Shown: piece by piece, positions 16,925 through 27,091 of the stretch
Numbering within the stretch: the first letter of the stretch is position 1
How the letters are laid out: every line of letters begins with the position of its first letter
Assembly (NCBI GenBank): GCA_029260165.1
Contig: JAJDDT010000055.1
Location: 1-64,000, forward strand
Reading direction: 5' to 3'
Length of the DNA stretch: 64,000 bases
DNA from: Phycisphaerae bacterium
GTDB taxonomy: Bacteria > Planctomycetota > Phycisphaerae > UBA1845
The notes under the pieces: generated by a model
Databases searched by the model: none
What the model saw: only the letters and a program-made list of their open reading frames with translations
What the model was told of the DNA's origin: nothing
Made by a program: the position numbers and the translations under genes

Positions 16925-18058
16925 CTATCGGTGCACCACCGTCCCATGAATATCAGGCCGGGACTCTTCTGTTACCCGCGACTCCGGCAGATCCAATGCG
17001 CCCTTGTGCTCGGGCACCACCACCAACTTGCAGGCAGAACCATCCGCCAGCATCGGCATCGACGCGTCGATCTCTTCCAGCCGAATCGTCCTGGTAATCA
17101 GCGGTCGCAGATCAACCACACCCTCTTCCAGCAACCACCGCGTCTTGTACCATGTGTCAAAAATCCGCCGCCCATTGATCGCGTTCACCGTTACATTCTT
17201 GAAAATCATGTTCTCAGCCACATCAATCTCGACAGGCTCCGCCGGTATCCCGAATAACACCACCGTCCCACCGTTCCGAACAGCCTTAAACGCCGTCGTG
17301 ATCGCCTGCGGTGCCCCGCTCATCTCGATAACAATATCAATCCCCGCATCGTCATTCGCCTTCACCACCGCCGCGAACGTCTCGTCCCCATGCTCAATCG
17401 GATTCACCGTCGCATGCGCCCCCATCCGCGTCCCCAACGCCAACCGCGTCGGATTCACATCACATGCCACAATCCGCGATGCCCCCGACGCCCTGGCAAT
17501 CGCAACACTGAACAACCCGATCGGACCGCAACCCATCACCGCCACCGACCGCCCCGTGATATCCTGATTCATCGTCGCAAACACCGCATTCCCGAACGGC
17601 TCCTGCAACGTCGCGATCTCCGGTGAAATCTTCGCACGGTTGTTCCGCCACAACACCTTCTCCGGAACAGCCACATACTCAGCAAACGCACCATCCCGAT
17701 CCACCCCGATGATCACCGTCTTCGGACACAAATGCGCCTGCCCCGTCCGACACTGATAGCACATCCCGCAGGTAATATGCGACTCAGCCGATATGTACTC
17801 CCCCACACGCACCGAACTGACCCGCTCACCAATCTCCACCACCGTTCCGCAAAACTCATGCCCCAACGTAATCGCAGGCTTGATCCGCCGCGACGCCCAA
17901 CGATCCCATTTCCAGATATGCAAATCGGTCCCGCAAATACTGGCTGCCTCGACACGCACCAGCACATCATCAGCCGACACCTCCGGCACCGGAACGTCCT
18001 CGACCGCAAGTCCAGGCTCCGCCGCAACCTTCCGAACCGCCATCATCCGCTCAGCCAT
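16925..18058 (-). CDS. tdh: L-threonine 3-dehydrogenase (zinc MDR family)
   Basis: 377 residues. It oxidises threonine to 2-amino-3-ketobutyrate with NAD+, the substrate of Kbl. Catalytic zinc ligands are in ASICGTDLHIW and ITLGHEFCGTV. A structural-zinc Cys cluster is CGMCYQCRTGQAHLC, and the Rossmann motif is VMGCGPIGLFSVAIARA. GRRIFDTWYKTRWLLEEGV is characteristic of Tdh among MDR dehydrogenases. The ATG at 18058 follows GGGAG with 7-base spacing. A 25-residue C-terminal extension beyond the E. coli enzyme is present. Confidence 0.95.
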   Translation of the reverse strand: MAERMMAVRKVAAEPGLAVEDVPVPEVSADDVLVRVEAASICGTDLHIWKWDRWASRRIKPAITLGHEFCGTVVEIGERVSSVRVGEYISAESHITCGMCYQCRTGQAHLCPKTVIIGVDRDGAFAEYVAVPEKVLWRNNRAKISPEIATLQEPFGNAVFATMNQDITGRSVAVMGCGPIGLFSVAIARASGASRIVACDVNPTRLALGTRMGAHATVNPIEHGDETFAAVVKANDDAGIDIVIEMSGAPQAITTAFKAVRNGGTVVLFGIPAEPVEIDVAENMIFKNVTVNAINGRRIFDTWYKTRWLLEEGVVDLRPLITRTIRLEEIDASMPMLADGSACKLVVVPEHKGALDLPESRVTEESRPDIHGTVVHR

Positions 18059-18109
18059 GCACCGTCTCCCAGGATCGATCATCTTCAGTCAAGACAACCG
18101 TCCCGTTAC

Positions 18110-18886
18110 CTATTCCGTCGCCGGCGTATACGTCCTCGTCTCGTCCGGCAGTTTGAACCGCCCCACGTCCAACCCGGTATTTAGATTCCCGTCCGAAAGA
18201 TTCGGAAAATCCGCCGTGATGATCTTATCCCCCGGCTTGTCCGTCATCACGATCCGCACCGGCAGCGACAACTTCCGCGAAACAAAAAATTCCATCACCG
18301 AATAGTCCGCCGCCAGCTTGCTTCCTGCCTTGGGCGTGCAAACCAACCGATCCGTATCCGCCGGCGCATCCTTCCCACACTCACCCAGCCTCACGTCAAA
18401 ATGCTTCAATATCTCCGCTTTCTTCTGCCCAAACGGCATCGGAAACGGCGCTTTGTCAATACTGAACAAATCCAGCTCGGTCCCCGGCGGCGCCACATCA
18501 CGCTTGATAATCGACCGCGAACGCTGCGACGCCTCGAAAAGAAACCGCCCGTCAAACAAATGCCAAGACTTCTTCAGATTCACCTGACCATCGAAAACCG
18601 TCTTCTCAAACGTCACCAGAAACTGCGGATTAGGCTCCATTTTCCTGAACAACACCCGCCCGGTATTCTTCCGCACGTCATCCGAAATCAAATCCGTGAC
18701 CCGATAGACAACCTCACAATCGATTTCCGAAACCGTCTTTCCGCGTGCCTCCAATCGATCCAGAATCCGCTCAACGACCACGCCCGCATCGTCAGCCATC
18801 GACGCCGACACCGCAAACGTCGCCCCAAAAACAACCGCCAGTCTCAGGATTTGCATCATCCGCACCATCTCATTCGATCGCCCCAT
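18110..18886 (-). CDS. Periplasmic LolA-like / DUF2092-like protein
   Basis: About 258 residues. Candidate starts are ATG 18886 (preceded by GAAGGT) and ATG 18868. Both give a signal peptide around MVRMMQILRLAVVFGATFAV ending SMADD. The body reads like outer-membrane lipoprotein-sorting or LolA-fold proteins: VVERILDRLEARGKTVSEID, then VLFRKMEPNPQFLVTFEKTV, then LSLPVRIVMTDKPGDKIITA. The protein would bind a hydrophobic ligand in the periplasm. Assignment rests on fold-like patterns only. It is divergent from comEC. Confidence 0.5.
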   Translation of the reverse strand: MGRSNEMVRMMQILRLAVVFGATFAVSASMADDAGVVVERILDRLEARGKTVSEIDCEVVYRVTDLISDDVRKNTGRVLFRKMEPNPQFLVTFEKTVFDGQVNLKKSWHLFDGRFLFEASQRSRSIIKRDVAPPGTELDLFSIDKAPFPMPFGQKKAEILKHFDVRLGECGKDAPADTDRLVCTPKAGSKLAADYSVMEFFVSRKLSLPVRIVMTDKPGDKIITADFPNLSDGNLNTGLDVGRFKLPDETRTYTPATE

Positions 18887-18979
18887 CACGACCTTCAACA
18901 CACCATCAATCTCAACCATATTTTTCGACGCAATATTCAACCAACCCAACCGCACCTTCCAACGCTATCATAGACGCCG

Positions 18980-21634
18980 ATGCCACGAACAGCGAGTCCA
19001 ACAAACGCGCCCACACCACAAACGACAATCGAGAACCTTCTACAAGGTCGCGCCAGTCGCCCCCCGCCCCCCGCACCCCTCCTCCTGCCCGCCATCGCCA
19101 TGATCATCGGCATCGTCGTTGACAATTCCCTACATCCACCGCTCGGCGTCTACGCCGCAACGACCATCGTCGCAATCGTGCTGCTCGTCATCCGAAAACA
19201 CCCCATCACCTCCACCATCGCCGTCGCATTGGCATCACTCACCCTCGGCGGAACGCTCCACGACAACCAGACACGACGCCTGCCCCCCAACCACATCGCA
19301 TTTCATTTTGACAACAACCGCACCATCGCCCGCATCACAGGCACCGTCATCACCGAACCCACATCGCCGAAACCCAATACGGGCATCTTCGGACGATGGA
19401 CGTTTCGATCACCATCCTCCCGATTTATCCTTAACGCCACCTCCATCCAAACCGCCACAGGCTCCAGACCCATCACCGGCATGATCAGCGTCTCCTGCGA
19501 CGGCGTCCTCGACAACATCACGCCGGGCCAACGTGTCACTGTCCTTGGCACAGCCTCACACTACAACCCACCCGCAAACCCCGGCGCTTTTGAATACCGA
19601 AAATGGCAGCAACGCCGCGGCATCCATATCACGATGCGCACCAACGTCCCCAACATCACCGTCAACGGGAACCAACCCCAATCCGGATGGCGACACTGGA
19701 TCGCAAATTGGCGTAACGTCACAAGACAACTCGTCATCGGATCAGACTCCATCAAACTCACTCGCGACCAGCAACTCGTCGAAACCATGGTCCTCGGACG
19801 TCGCTACGCATCCAACCCCGAAATGGAGGACCTCTTCCGACGCACAGGCCTCACCCATTATCTCTCCGTCAGCGGGGCCCACGTCGGCGTCGTCGCCTGG
19901 TTTCTCTGGCTCCTCACCCGCCTCACAGGCCAATCACGCCGCGTCACCGCCGTCGTCGTGCTCATCGCACTCATCCTGTTCGCCGCACTCGTCGATCCCC
20001 GACCACCCATCTTCCGCGCCACCATCATCGGCATCGTCTTTTGCACCGGAATCACCCTTCGACGACACGCCTCCAGCACGAACTCGCTCGCCATCGCAGC
20101 CATCATCCTCCTCACCATCCGCCCCACCATGCTTTTCGAACCGGGCTTCCAGATGTCCTTCGCCGCCGTCATGGGCGTCATCCACCTGCGAATTCCCGTC
20201 AACCAGTTCTTCAGAAGACTGCTCCTGCGATTTGGCCTCAAACACGACGATTTCCCCACAGTAACCAGGCGACAGAAACTCAAACGATTTCTCGTCGTCA
20301 TCCTCGAACCGGGCGTCTACGGCATCGCCGCGTCCCTCGCAGCCACCCCCTTCGTCGCATGGCATTTCGACCGAATTGCACCGCTGGCACCACTCGCCAG
20401 CCTGCTCGTCTTCCCCCTCTTTTCACTCACCCTGTTCCTCGGCGTCCTGACCATCATCACAGGCGTCACCATCCCAATCGCTACCCCCATTTTCCAATAC
20501 CTCACCAATCTCTCCGCCCACGCCATGCTCCTCGAAACCACCCTGATCGACCGACTCACCCCAACGCTCACCGGCACCCCATCACGACTCGTCATGTTCC
20601 TCTACTTCGCCATCATCATCATCGCCCTGACCCACGTTCGATACGGAGCGCACTCGCTCTGGTCGTTTCTGCAACACCGGTTTCCAATACCCATCGACCG
20701 CTGGCGAACAATCCGCACGACATCTGCAATCATCATCTTCTCATCCCTGGCTCTCTCCGCATTGTTGCTCCAACATCGCCCAACCCACGACGCCCTGACC
20801 GTCACCCATCTCGCCGTCGGCGCGGGCACCGCTTCCATCATCCAATTCCCCGACGGAAAAACATGGGTCTACGACTGCGGCTCCCGTCGAGGATACGACG
20901 TCGGCAGCCGCACCCTCATCCCATTTTGCCGACACGCCGGCATACGCAAAATCGACCGCATCATCATCAGCCACCCAAACCTCGACCACTTCAGCGGCGT
21001 CCTCTCACTCGTCGAACATTTCCCCACAGGCCCCGTCACCATCAACCACCACTACGAAAATTACATGGCTGGTGACAGTCCCGACCGGCTCCTCCTCGCC
21101 GCCCTGAACCGCCGAAACCACCCGATCGACAAAATCGAAAACCTCGACCTTTCCCGATTCCCCAACACCAAAATCGACCTCCTCTGGCCCCCCGCCGACC
21201 TGCCCGAATCCGAATCCGCCAACGAATCCTCCACCGTCCTCAAAATCACCCACCAAGGCCAATCCATCCTCATCACCGGCGACATCGAACAACACGCCAT
21301 GGCCCAGCTTCTCCAGTTTCACGCCGCCAAACTCCCCGCCGACATCCTCGTCCTGCCCCACCACGGCAGCCTTGAAAAAAACACTTCTGACTTCATCGCC
21401 GCCGTCAACCCGAAAATCTGCATCCGCTCCACCCACCAGCCATTGGACGAAACCTCAGCCAAACTTCTCACCGCCATTGGCAACCGCCCCATATTCAGTA
21501 CCGCTGACCATGGCGCAGTCTCAGTGCGCCTCGACGAATCGGGCATCACCGCCACCGCCCATTGGCCCAAATCCCGCCCACCACTCCATATTCCGCATAC
21601 AGAAAAATCCGCAATTCCGTCGATAAACCCCTAA
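18980..21634 (+). CDS. comEC: ComEC/Rec2 family DNA uptake channel
   Basis: 884 residues. It is the inner-membrane channel that takes up single-stranded DNA. The N-terminal helices and DUF4131/OB region occupy 30-240. The Competence domain (250-560) contains FRRTGLTHYLSVSGAHVGVV, and PRPPIFRATIIG is highly typical. The C-terminal metallo-beta-lactamase domain starts at THLAVGAGTASIIQFPDGKT and contains IISHPNLDHFSG, ILITGDIEQHAM and LVLPHHGSLEK. The HxDxDH zinc motif reads H-P-N-L-D-H, with Asn at the middle acidic position, so metal binding may be altered. No other competence gene is nearby. Confidence 0.92.
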   Translation: MPRTASPTNAPTPQTTIENLLQGRASRPPPPAPLLLPAIAMIIGIVVDNSLHPPLGVYAATTIVAIVLLVIRKHPITSTIAVALASLTLGGTLHDNQTRRLPPNHIAFHFDNNRTIARITGTVITEPTSPKPNTGIFGRWTFRSPSSRFILNATSIQTATGSRPITGMISVSCDGVLDNITPGQRVTVLGTASHYNPPANPGAFEYRKWQQRRGIHITMRTNVPNITVNGNQPQSGWRHWIANWRNVTRQLVIGSDSIKLTRDQQLVETMVLGRRYASNPEMEDLFRRTGLTHYLSVSGAHVGVVAWFLWLLTRLTGQSRRVTAVVVLIALILFAALVDPRPPIFRATIIGIVFCTGITLRRHASSTNSLAIAAIILLTIRPTMLFEPGFQMSFAAVMGVIHLRIPVNQFFRRLLLRFGLKHDDFPTVTRRQKLKRFLVVILEPGVYGIAASLAATPFVAWHFDRIAPLAPLASLLVFPLFSLTLFLGVLTIITGVTIPIATPIFQYLTNLSAHAMLLETTLIDRLTPTLTGTPSRLVMFLYFAIIIIALTHVRYGAHSLWSFLQHRFPIPIDRWRTIRTTSAIIIFSSLALSALLLQHRPTHDALTVTHLAVGAGTASIIQFPDGKTWVYDCGSRRGYDVGSRTLIPFCRHAGIRKIDRIIISHPNLDHFSGVLSLVEHFPTGPVTINHHYENYMAGDSPDRLLLAALNRRNHPIDKIENLDLSRFPNTKIDLLWPPADLPESESANESSTVLKITHQGQSILITGDIEQHAMAQLLQFHAAKLPADILVLPHHGSLEKNTSDFIAAVNPKICIRSTHQPLDETSAKLLTAIGNRPIFSTADHGAVSVRLDESGITATAHWPKSRPPLHIPHTEKSAIPSINP

Positions 21635-21674
21635 ACGCGAATCAAACACAAAATTCCCCGGGCAAGGACGCCAC

Positions 21675-24600
21675 ATGAACGTACGCTTGACGATCATCGT
21701 AACTATCACGCTCGCCGTCACCTCAACGACGACCGCTCAACCGGTGATCGATCCGCCGGGCGAAACCGCATGCCGTGGCGCAGACGTTGTGTTCATCGCC
21801 ACGATCGATTTCGGCGGCGCTGCCAATCCGGACGTCTTCTGGGAATTCTCCTTGCCCAATCAGGGAACATTCATTCCACTGGATGACGGCGACCGCAACG
21901 ACCGCATCCACATCGTCAACGACTTCTCCAGCCCGAGCGCCGTCACCAGCACCCTCACCATCGACACCACAGACGCCGACATCGACGCAGGCACCTATCG
22001 CATCAACTCGACCTCCGACGGTCCAATGGAATTCGCGACGGCTGATCTCGATTTTTATGTGGACGCTACCGTCACCCCCGCGGCCAACCCCGAGACCGTC
22101 TGCGTCGGCGACATTACCCAACTCACGTCCAGTCCAACCGATAGCGGCGTGGGCACTTTTTTTGTTAATTGGAGAGTCGCCGCTGGTCCGGAGAGTAGCC
22201 CGGGCCAATTCGAACCCAACCCAACGCAAGTCGACGTTGGTTTTGAACCAATTGCAAGCGGCATCTACACGATTGAAGCATTCATCGAAGACGGTTTCTG
22301 CGACGCAGACGACACAGAAACGATCACCGTCACTGTCAAACCCGAACTCGAAGCCAACCCAGGCCCTGACGACGCCGTCACCTGTCAGAACTTAACCGTC
22401 TTGCTGGACGCCAACCCCGCCGGCGGATCTTCGATTTACACCTATGTCTGGTCAATAAATTCAGGCCCCGATCTCAACACTCTTCAATTTGCAAACGAGG
22501 AAACCCAAAACCCCACTTTCACCCCCGCCGACGAGGGCGTCTACGTCCTTCAGGTCGAAATCACCGACGATGACTGCATCAATCCGGTCATCAATACCAT
22601 GACCCTAAACGTTGACAACACCGTCGCCGTCACCGCAGTGGCCGAACACGACAACATCTGCCTCGGAGGATCGACCGACGTCAGCGCTGACATCACACCC
22701 GACGACGGCCTCTACGATTACGATTGGACAATCACTGACGGCCCCGCCTCAAACCTGGGGACAGATCAATTCGACGACCCAGGCGCACAAAACGTCACGT
22801 TCACGCCAACCGCCTCGGGCATGTACACCCTTCGTGTCGTCGTCGGCGGTGGACTCTGCAGTGAAACCGACACGGTCAACATCCTCGTGCGCGAAGGCAG
22901 CGATGTCGCACCCTCCAGCGACCTCGATCAACTCTGCCAAAACGAATCCACACAACTCCTGGCCAACCCCGTCGGCGGCAGTCAGGAAGGACAAACCTTC
23001 ACATGGGCCGTCGACACAGGCCCCAACTTCAGCAACAATCAGTTCACGCCATCCCAATTCGCGGAGAACCCGACCTTCACCCCATTTTCCGTCGGCAACT
23101 ACACCCTGCGCGTCGTCATCGCCGACGACGTCTGCGCCACCAACAGCCAAGCCACCGTCGTCGTCGAATCCACCGACGTCATCTCCTCCGCACCCACACC
23201 GGAGGAAACATCAACCTGCGTGCTTGCGAGCGTCAAACTCGCAGCCAACCCAAGCGGCGGACTCGAATCCTACACCTACGCATGGTCCATCATCGACGGC
23301 CCCAGTCTCCTGATCGGTCAAATCGACGACCCGACCTCCGAAACACCAACGTTCACCCCAACCTCGCCGACCATTCCCGGCAACGAATACGCCATCGAAC
23401 TCGTCGTCTCCGGATCAAGCTGCACCGACGCGGAACCCCAAGCCGTCACCATCACCGTCTCGGACTTCATCACGCTCGAACCCACGGCCGACGATGAAAC
23501 CCTCTGCGTCGGCGGCAGCACGCGCGTCCGCTCACACGTCTCAGGCCCCGGCGTATCTGTCACATGGTCCATCGAAGAGGGAAGCCCTGACACGGACGTC
23601 GCGCAATTCTCCAGCCCAAGCGCAGCCAACCCGCTCTTTTTCCCCTCAACCGCAGGCACCTACACGCTCAAGGTCGACGTCAGCCAGGGTTCCTGCCCAC
23701 CGGCCACCGAATCCATCGTCATCGAAGTCGTCGAACAACCCGCCATCGCGCCCACCGCCAGCGCGGAGAGCACCTGCATCAACCAACCTGTCGATCTGTT
23801 GGCCAATCAAATCGGAAGCGACTCCGGAAAATACATTTGGGAAATCATGTCGGGACCAGACACCAGCATCACACAACTGCAAAACGCATTCACGCCGCTC
23901 GCAACGTTTACGCCCAGCGCTGCCGGTGACTACGAAATCCTCCTTTCCTTCGACGATCTCCTCTGCAACCAACTGATCGAGGACACCGTCAGCGTCACGG
24001 TCCTCCCGCCCCTCACCACCGCACCCGACACCGACCCGACCGGTGTCACGGCCGCATGCCAGAACGAGCCCCTACCGCTGATGACCAACCCCGCCGGCGG
24101 CGACGGCAACTACACCTACCTTTGGTCATTCGCATTCGAACCGTTCCCCCTCACACCTGCATCATTCGACGACAACACCCTTGAATCACCAACATTCACA
24201 GCCACTACCCCCACGACCACGTCCGACTACCAACTGCAGGTTGTCGTTTTCGACGACACCTGCGATCCCTCCCTCACGTCGGTACTCACCCTGTCCGTCA
24301 CCCCGCCCATCGTCATCGACCCGATCCTGCAACGTGAAATCGTCGTCGTGGACGTACCGATTGGTATCGACGCCCAAAACGAAGGTGGTGGAAACGTCAC
24401 CTACCAATGGTCCATCGTCTTCGGCCCCAGTCTCAGCACCTCCCAATTCGACGACACATCCATCCCCAACCCGACCTTCACACCTTCGCAACTTGGTGAT
24501 TACCGCATCAAACTCGCCGCTGACGACGGCGTTTGCATTCCCGTTTCCGCCGAAATCGACTTCGAATCAACCGAGGGAATCATTTCCGAAGCCTCGACCG

Positions 24601-26042
24601 ACCGCGACGTCATCTGCGAAAATGAAACCGCCCAACTCAGCGCCAACCCACTCGGTGGCGTCGGCAATTACGCCTTCGCATGGACCGTCACGAGTGGCGA
24701 CAACGATCCGTTGCAATTCAGCGATCCCGCCATCGCCGACCCGGTATTCACCCCCAACGCCATCGGCGATTACACCATACAGGTCGAAATCACCGAGGAT
24801 GAACTGCCGCCAGGGATCGGTACGATCCACCTGACCGTCACCAACCAAAACCTTGTCATCACGTCCCTGCCTCAACCCACCACGGTCTGCCTCAACGACG
24901 ACGCAATTTTCTCGGTCACCCTTGCAAACGACCGCGGGGTCACATACCAGTGGCAACGCAATTTTATCGATATTCCCGACGCAAACGACGCGGTCCTGGT
25001 CGTCGAAAGCGCATCTCAATCAGATGAAGGTGCTTACCGTTGCGTGATCACCGGGCCCTGTGATTCCAGGTTCACGCCACCTGTCTCTCTTGCCGTCGAA
25101 CCGCCTCTCGTGCAGACCCCGATCCTAGCCGCCGTCAACCTGGGCGGGAACCCTGAATTAAACGAACTCGTTACGGGTTGCACACTTGCGGGCGGTCTTC
25201 AGGACGCTTTCTCGGGCGATCTTCAAGATGTCGGCCGCATCTCAACTGCAGGCCAAACGATTGAAAATATCACGGGCATCGCCTTCGATCCCGCCGATTG
25301 GACCGTCTACGCGTCGATACGCGTCGCAAACACGCCCCCGGAATCCGGCTCAACCCACTTCCTCGCCCGTGTGCAGCGACACTCCGGAGACGCCACCATC
25401 GTCGGCATGTTCGATCAAGCCATCTACGACATCGCAATCCACCCGAACGGCACACTCTACGCCATCAGCGGAAACGATCTCGGTGCTGGAGGGCAAATCT
25501 ACACCGTCGACAAGACCACAGCCGAACTAACCGAAACCGAAATCCCCGTCTTCTCTGATGAATTCGGACACACCATTGCATTCGATTCCCAGGGGCAACT
25601 GTATCACCACGGATTCAAGCTCGGCACTTACGCACGACTCTCTCGCATCGATCTCCCTTCACCCACCAACATCCTCCCCGTTCTGGATTACACCGGCGAC
25701 CAACGCCAGGACTGGAGCGCGCTGGTCATGAGAGACGATCTGATTCTCGTCTCGACGTTTCAAGGACAGCTCTGGTCGTTGGACCCCACCACCTTCGTCG
25801 CGACGGAACTCGGGCCAATTCGCGCGGAATCGGGCGTTCCCATTCGAGCGGAGGGACTCGAATTCGTCTGCAACACCGGCGACGCAGACTGCAACGGCAT
25901 CGTCGCTTTGCAGGATTTCGTCGGATTCTCTCAATGCGCCCAAGGTGTCGGAACAAGCTGCGAATCCTTCGACGCGGACGGTAGCGGAGACATCGCGCTG
26001 CCGGATTTTGGGGCGTTTCAGAACGCGTTCACAGGCCCATGA
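21675..26042 (+). CDS. Large secreted Ig/PKD-like repeat protein with dockerin-like C-terminus
   Basis: 1455 residues with an N-terminal signal (MNVRLTIIVTITLAVTSTTT). After a first beta domain come ten tandem units of about 85-95 residues. Each has a Cys near its start (ETVCVGD, AVTCQNL, DNICLGG, DQLCQNE), a central W in YTY.WSI, a motif like NPTFTP and a closing Cys (DDVCATN). An Ig-like unit (YQWQRNFIDIPDANDAVL) and a propeller-like stretch follow. The end reads DADCNGIVALQDFVGFSQCA, then FDADGSGDIALPDFGAFQNA: a pair of Ca-binding loops like a type I dockerin. It is a probable adhesin or surface scaffold. Confidence 0.8.
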   Translation: MNVRLTIIVTITLAVTSTTTAQPVIDPPGETACRGADVVFIATIDFGGAANPDVFWEFSLPNQGTFIPLDDGDRNDRIHIVNDFSSPSAVTSTLTIDTTDADIDAGTYRINSTSDGPMEFATADLDFYVDATVTPAANPETVCVGDITQLTSSPTDSGVGTFFVNWRVAAGPESSPGQFEPNPTQVDVGFEPIASGIYTIEAFIEDGFCDADDTETITVTVKPELEANPGPDDAVTCQNLTVLLDANPAGGSSIYTYVWSINSGPDLNTLQFANEETQNPTFTPADEGVYVLQVEITDDDCINPVINTMTLNVDNTVAVTAVAEHDNICLGGSTDVSADITPDDGLYDYDWTITDGPASNLGTDQFDDPGAQNVTFTPTASGMYTLRVVVGGGLCSETDTVNILVREGSDVAPSSDLDQLCQNESTQLLANPVGGSQEGQTFTWAVDTGPNFSNNQFTPSQFAENPTFTPFSVGNYTLRVVIADDVCATNSQATVVVESTDVISSAPTPEETSTCVLASVKLAANPSGGLESYTYAWSIIDGPSLLIGQIDDPTSETPTFTPTSPTIPGNEYAIELVVSGSSCTDAEPQAVTITVSDFITLEPTADDETLCVGGSTRVRSHVSGPGVSVTWSIEEGSPDTDVAQFSSPSAANPLFFPSTAGTYTLKVDVSQGSCPPATESIVIEVVEQPAIAPTASAESTCINQPVDLLANQIGSDSGKYIWEIMSGPDTSITQLQNAFTPLATFTPSAAGDYEILLSFDDLLCNQLIEDTVSVTVLPPLTTAPDTDPTGVTAACQNEPLPLMTNPAGGDGNYTYLWSFAFEPFPLTPASFDDNTLESPTFTATTPTTTSDYQLQVVVFDDTCDPSLTSVLTLSVTPPIVIDPILQREIVVVDVPIGIDAQNEGGGNVTYQWSIVFGPSLSTSQFDDTSIPNPTFTPSQLGDYRIKLAADDGVCIPVSAEIDFESTEGIISEASTDRDVICENETAQLSANPLGGVGNYAFAWTVTSGDNDPLQFSDPAIADPVFTPNAIGDYTIQVEITEDELPPGIGTIHLTVTNQNLVITSLPQPTTVCLNDDAIFSVTLANDRGVTYQWQRNFIDIPDANDAVLVVESASQSDEGAYRCVITGPCDSRFTPPVSLAVEPPLVQTPILAAVNLGGNPELNELVTGCTLAGGLQDAFSGDLQDVGRISTAGQTIENITGIAFDPADWTVYASIRVANTPPESGSTHFLARVQRHSGDATIVGMFDQAIYDIAIHPNGTLYAISGNDLGAGGQIYTVDKTTAELTETEIPVFSDEFGHTIAFDSQGQLYHHGFKLGTYARLSRIDLPSPTNILPVLDYTGDQRQDWSALVMRDDLILVSTFQGQLWSLDPTTFVATELGPIRAESGVPIRAEGLEFVCNTGDADCNGIVALQDFVGFSQCAQGVGTSCESFDADGSGDIALPDFGAFQNAFTGP

Positions 26043-26131
26043 TCGAACATCGACAGTTGGCACAACCGCTGGTTCTGTCTATACTCATTTATGTGATCGA
26101 ACACGAAATGGCCGGGCTGAGCTGATCGACC

Positions 26132-27091
26132 ATGCTCGCTGAATACACCTCGAATCCTGTCGGCATCCTTCTGCAGTCTAATGCGATTGATGCGATCACG
26201 AATTACCTCGACCGTGTCGGCAGTTATGGCATCGCTGCGATCATCTTTGAGCTTGCCCTCATCGGCACGATTGTTTACGTCGCGCTGAACTTCCTTCAGG
26301 GCACGCGAGGGGCCCGACTCCTCGAATCGCTCGCCATTATCGTCATCACGAGCTTTTTCATCGTGCGACTCGTGGCTGAGACGCTCGAACTGGACCGCAT
26401 CATTTTCCTCTACCCCTACTTTCTCGGCGGTGTGCTGCTGACGACACTGGTCGCGTTTCAACCCGAAATCCGCCGCGGACTGATCAGAATTGGTGAGGCG
26501 CGGTGGATTCGATCCTGGTCCGCCGAAACCAACAAGACCATCGACCCCATCGTCACCGCCTGCGCGCGATTGGGTCAGAAAAAAATCGGGGCGCTCATCG
26601 CCATTCAACGGGAAATCGGCATGGAGGCGATCGTCGAAACGGGCGTCAAACTGAACGCTGTGATTTCCGCCGAACTGCTCGAAACAATCTTCTGGCCTGG
26701 GTCGGCGTTGCATGACCTCGGCGTCATCATCCGCGACGACGTACTCGTGGCTGCTTCCTGCCAATTCCCTATCGCGGAATCCGGTGAGGTTGCACAATCG
26801 CTCGGCAGTCGCCACCGGGCTGCACTCGGCTTGAGCCAGGACAGCGATGCTTTAATAATTATTGTCAGTGAGGAAACGGGAACCATCAGCCTCGCCACGG
26901 GCGGCAGACTCCAACGACCGCTCACAAAAGAGCAGCTTCGCGAGAAATTGTTCGCCGGCCTGACCACGACCACTGACGAGGAACCCGCGACATCGAAACA
27001 AGACCTTGTTGTCGAAAAACTCGATGAGGAATCCTGCAAAACAGGGTCGGAATCCATCGCCACCCAATCCAGGGTCACTGCGGAATCCTAA
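26132..27091 (+). CDS. cdaA: Diadenylate cyclase CdaA/DacA (c-di-AMP synthase)
   Basis: 319 residues. It condenses two ATP into c-di-AMP at the membrane. Three hydrophobic helices (about 30-52, 60-78, 88-108) precede the DAC domain. The RHR motif is intact in SLGSRHRAALGLSQDSDALI, and VSEETGTISLATGG follows as in B. subtilis CdaA. The usual DGA motif is replaced: SALHDLGVIIRDD keeps the metal-binding Asp but has Leu-Gly for Gly-Ala. A charged tail of about 50 residues follows the domain. The TAA overlaps the ATG of cdaR, as in many cdaA-cdaR operons. Confidence 0.9.
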   Translation: MLAEYTSNPVGILLQSNAIDAITNYLDRVGSYGIAAIIFELALIGTIVYVALNFLQGTRGARLLESLAIIVITSFFIVRLVAETLELDRIIFLYPYFLGGVLLTTLVAFQPEIRRGLIRIGEARWIRSWSAETNKTIDPIVTACARLGQKKIGALIAIQREIGMEAIVETGVKLNAVISAELLETIFWPGSALHDLGVIIRDDVLVAASCQFPIAESGEVAQSLGSRHRAALGLSQDSDALIIIVSEETGTISLATGGRLQRPLTKEQLREKLFAGLTTTTDEEPATSKQDLVVEKLDEESCKTGSESIATQSRVTAES

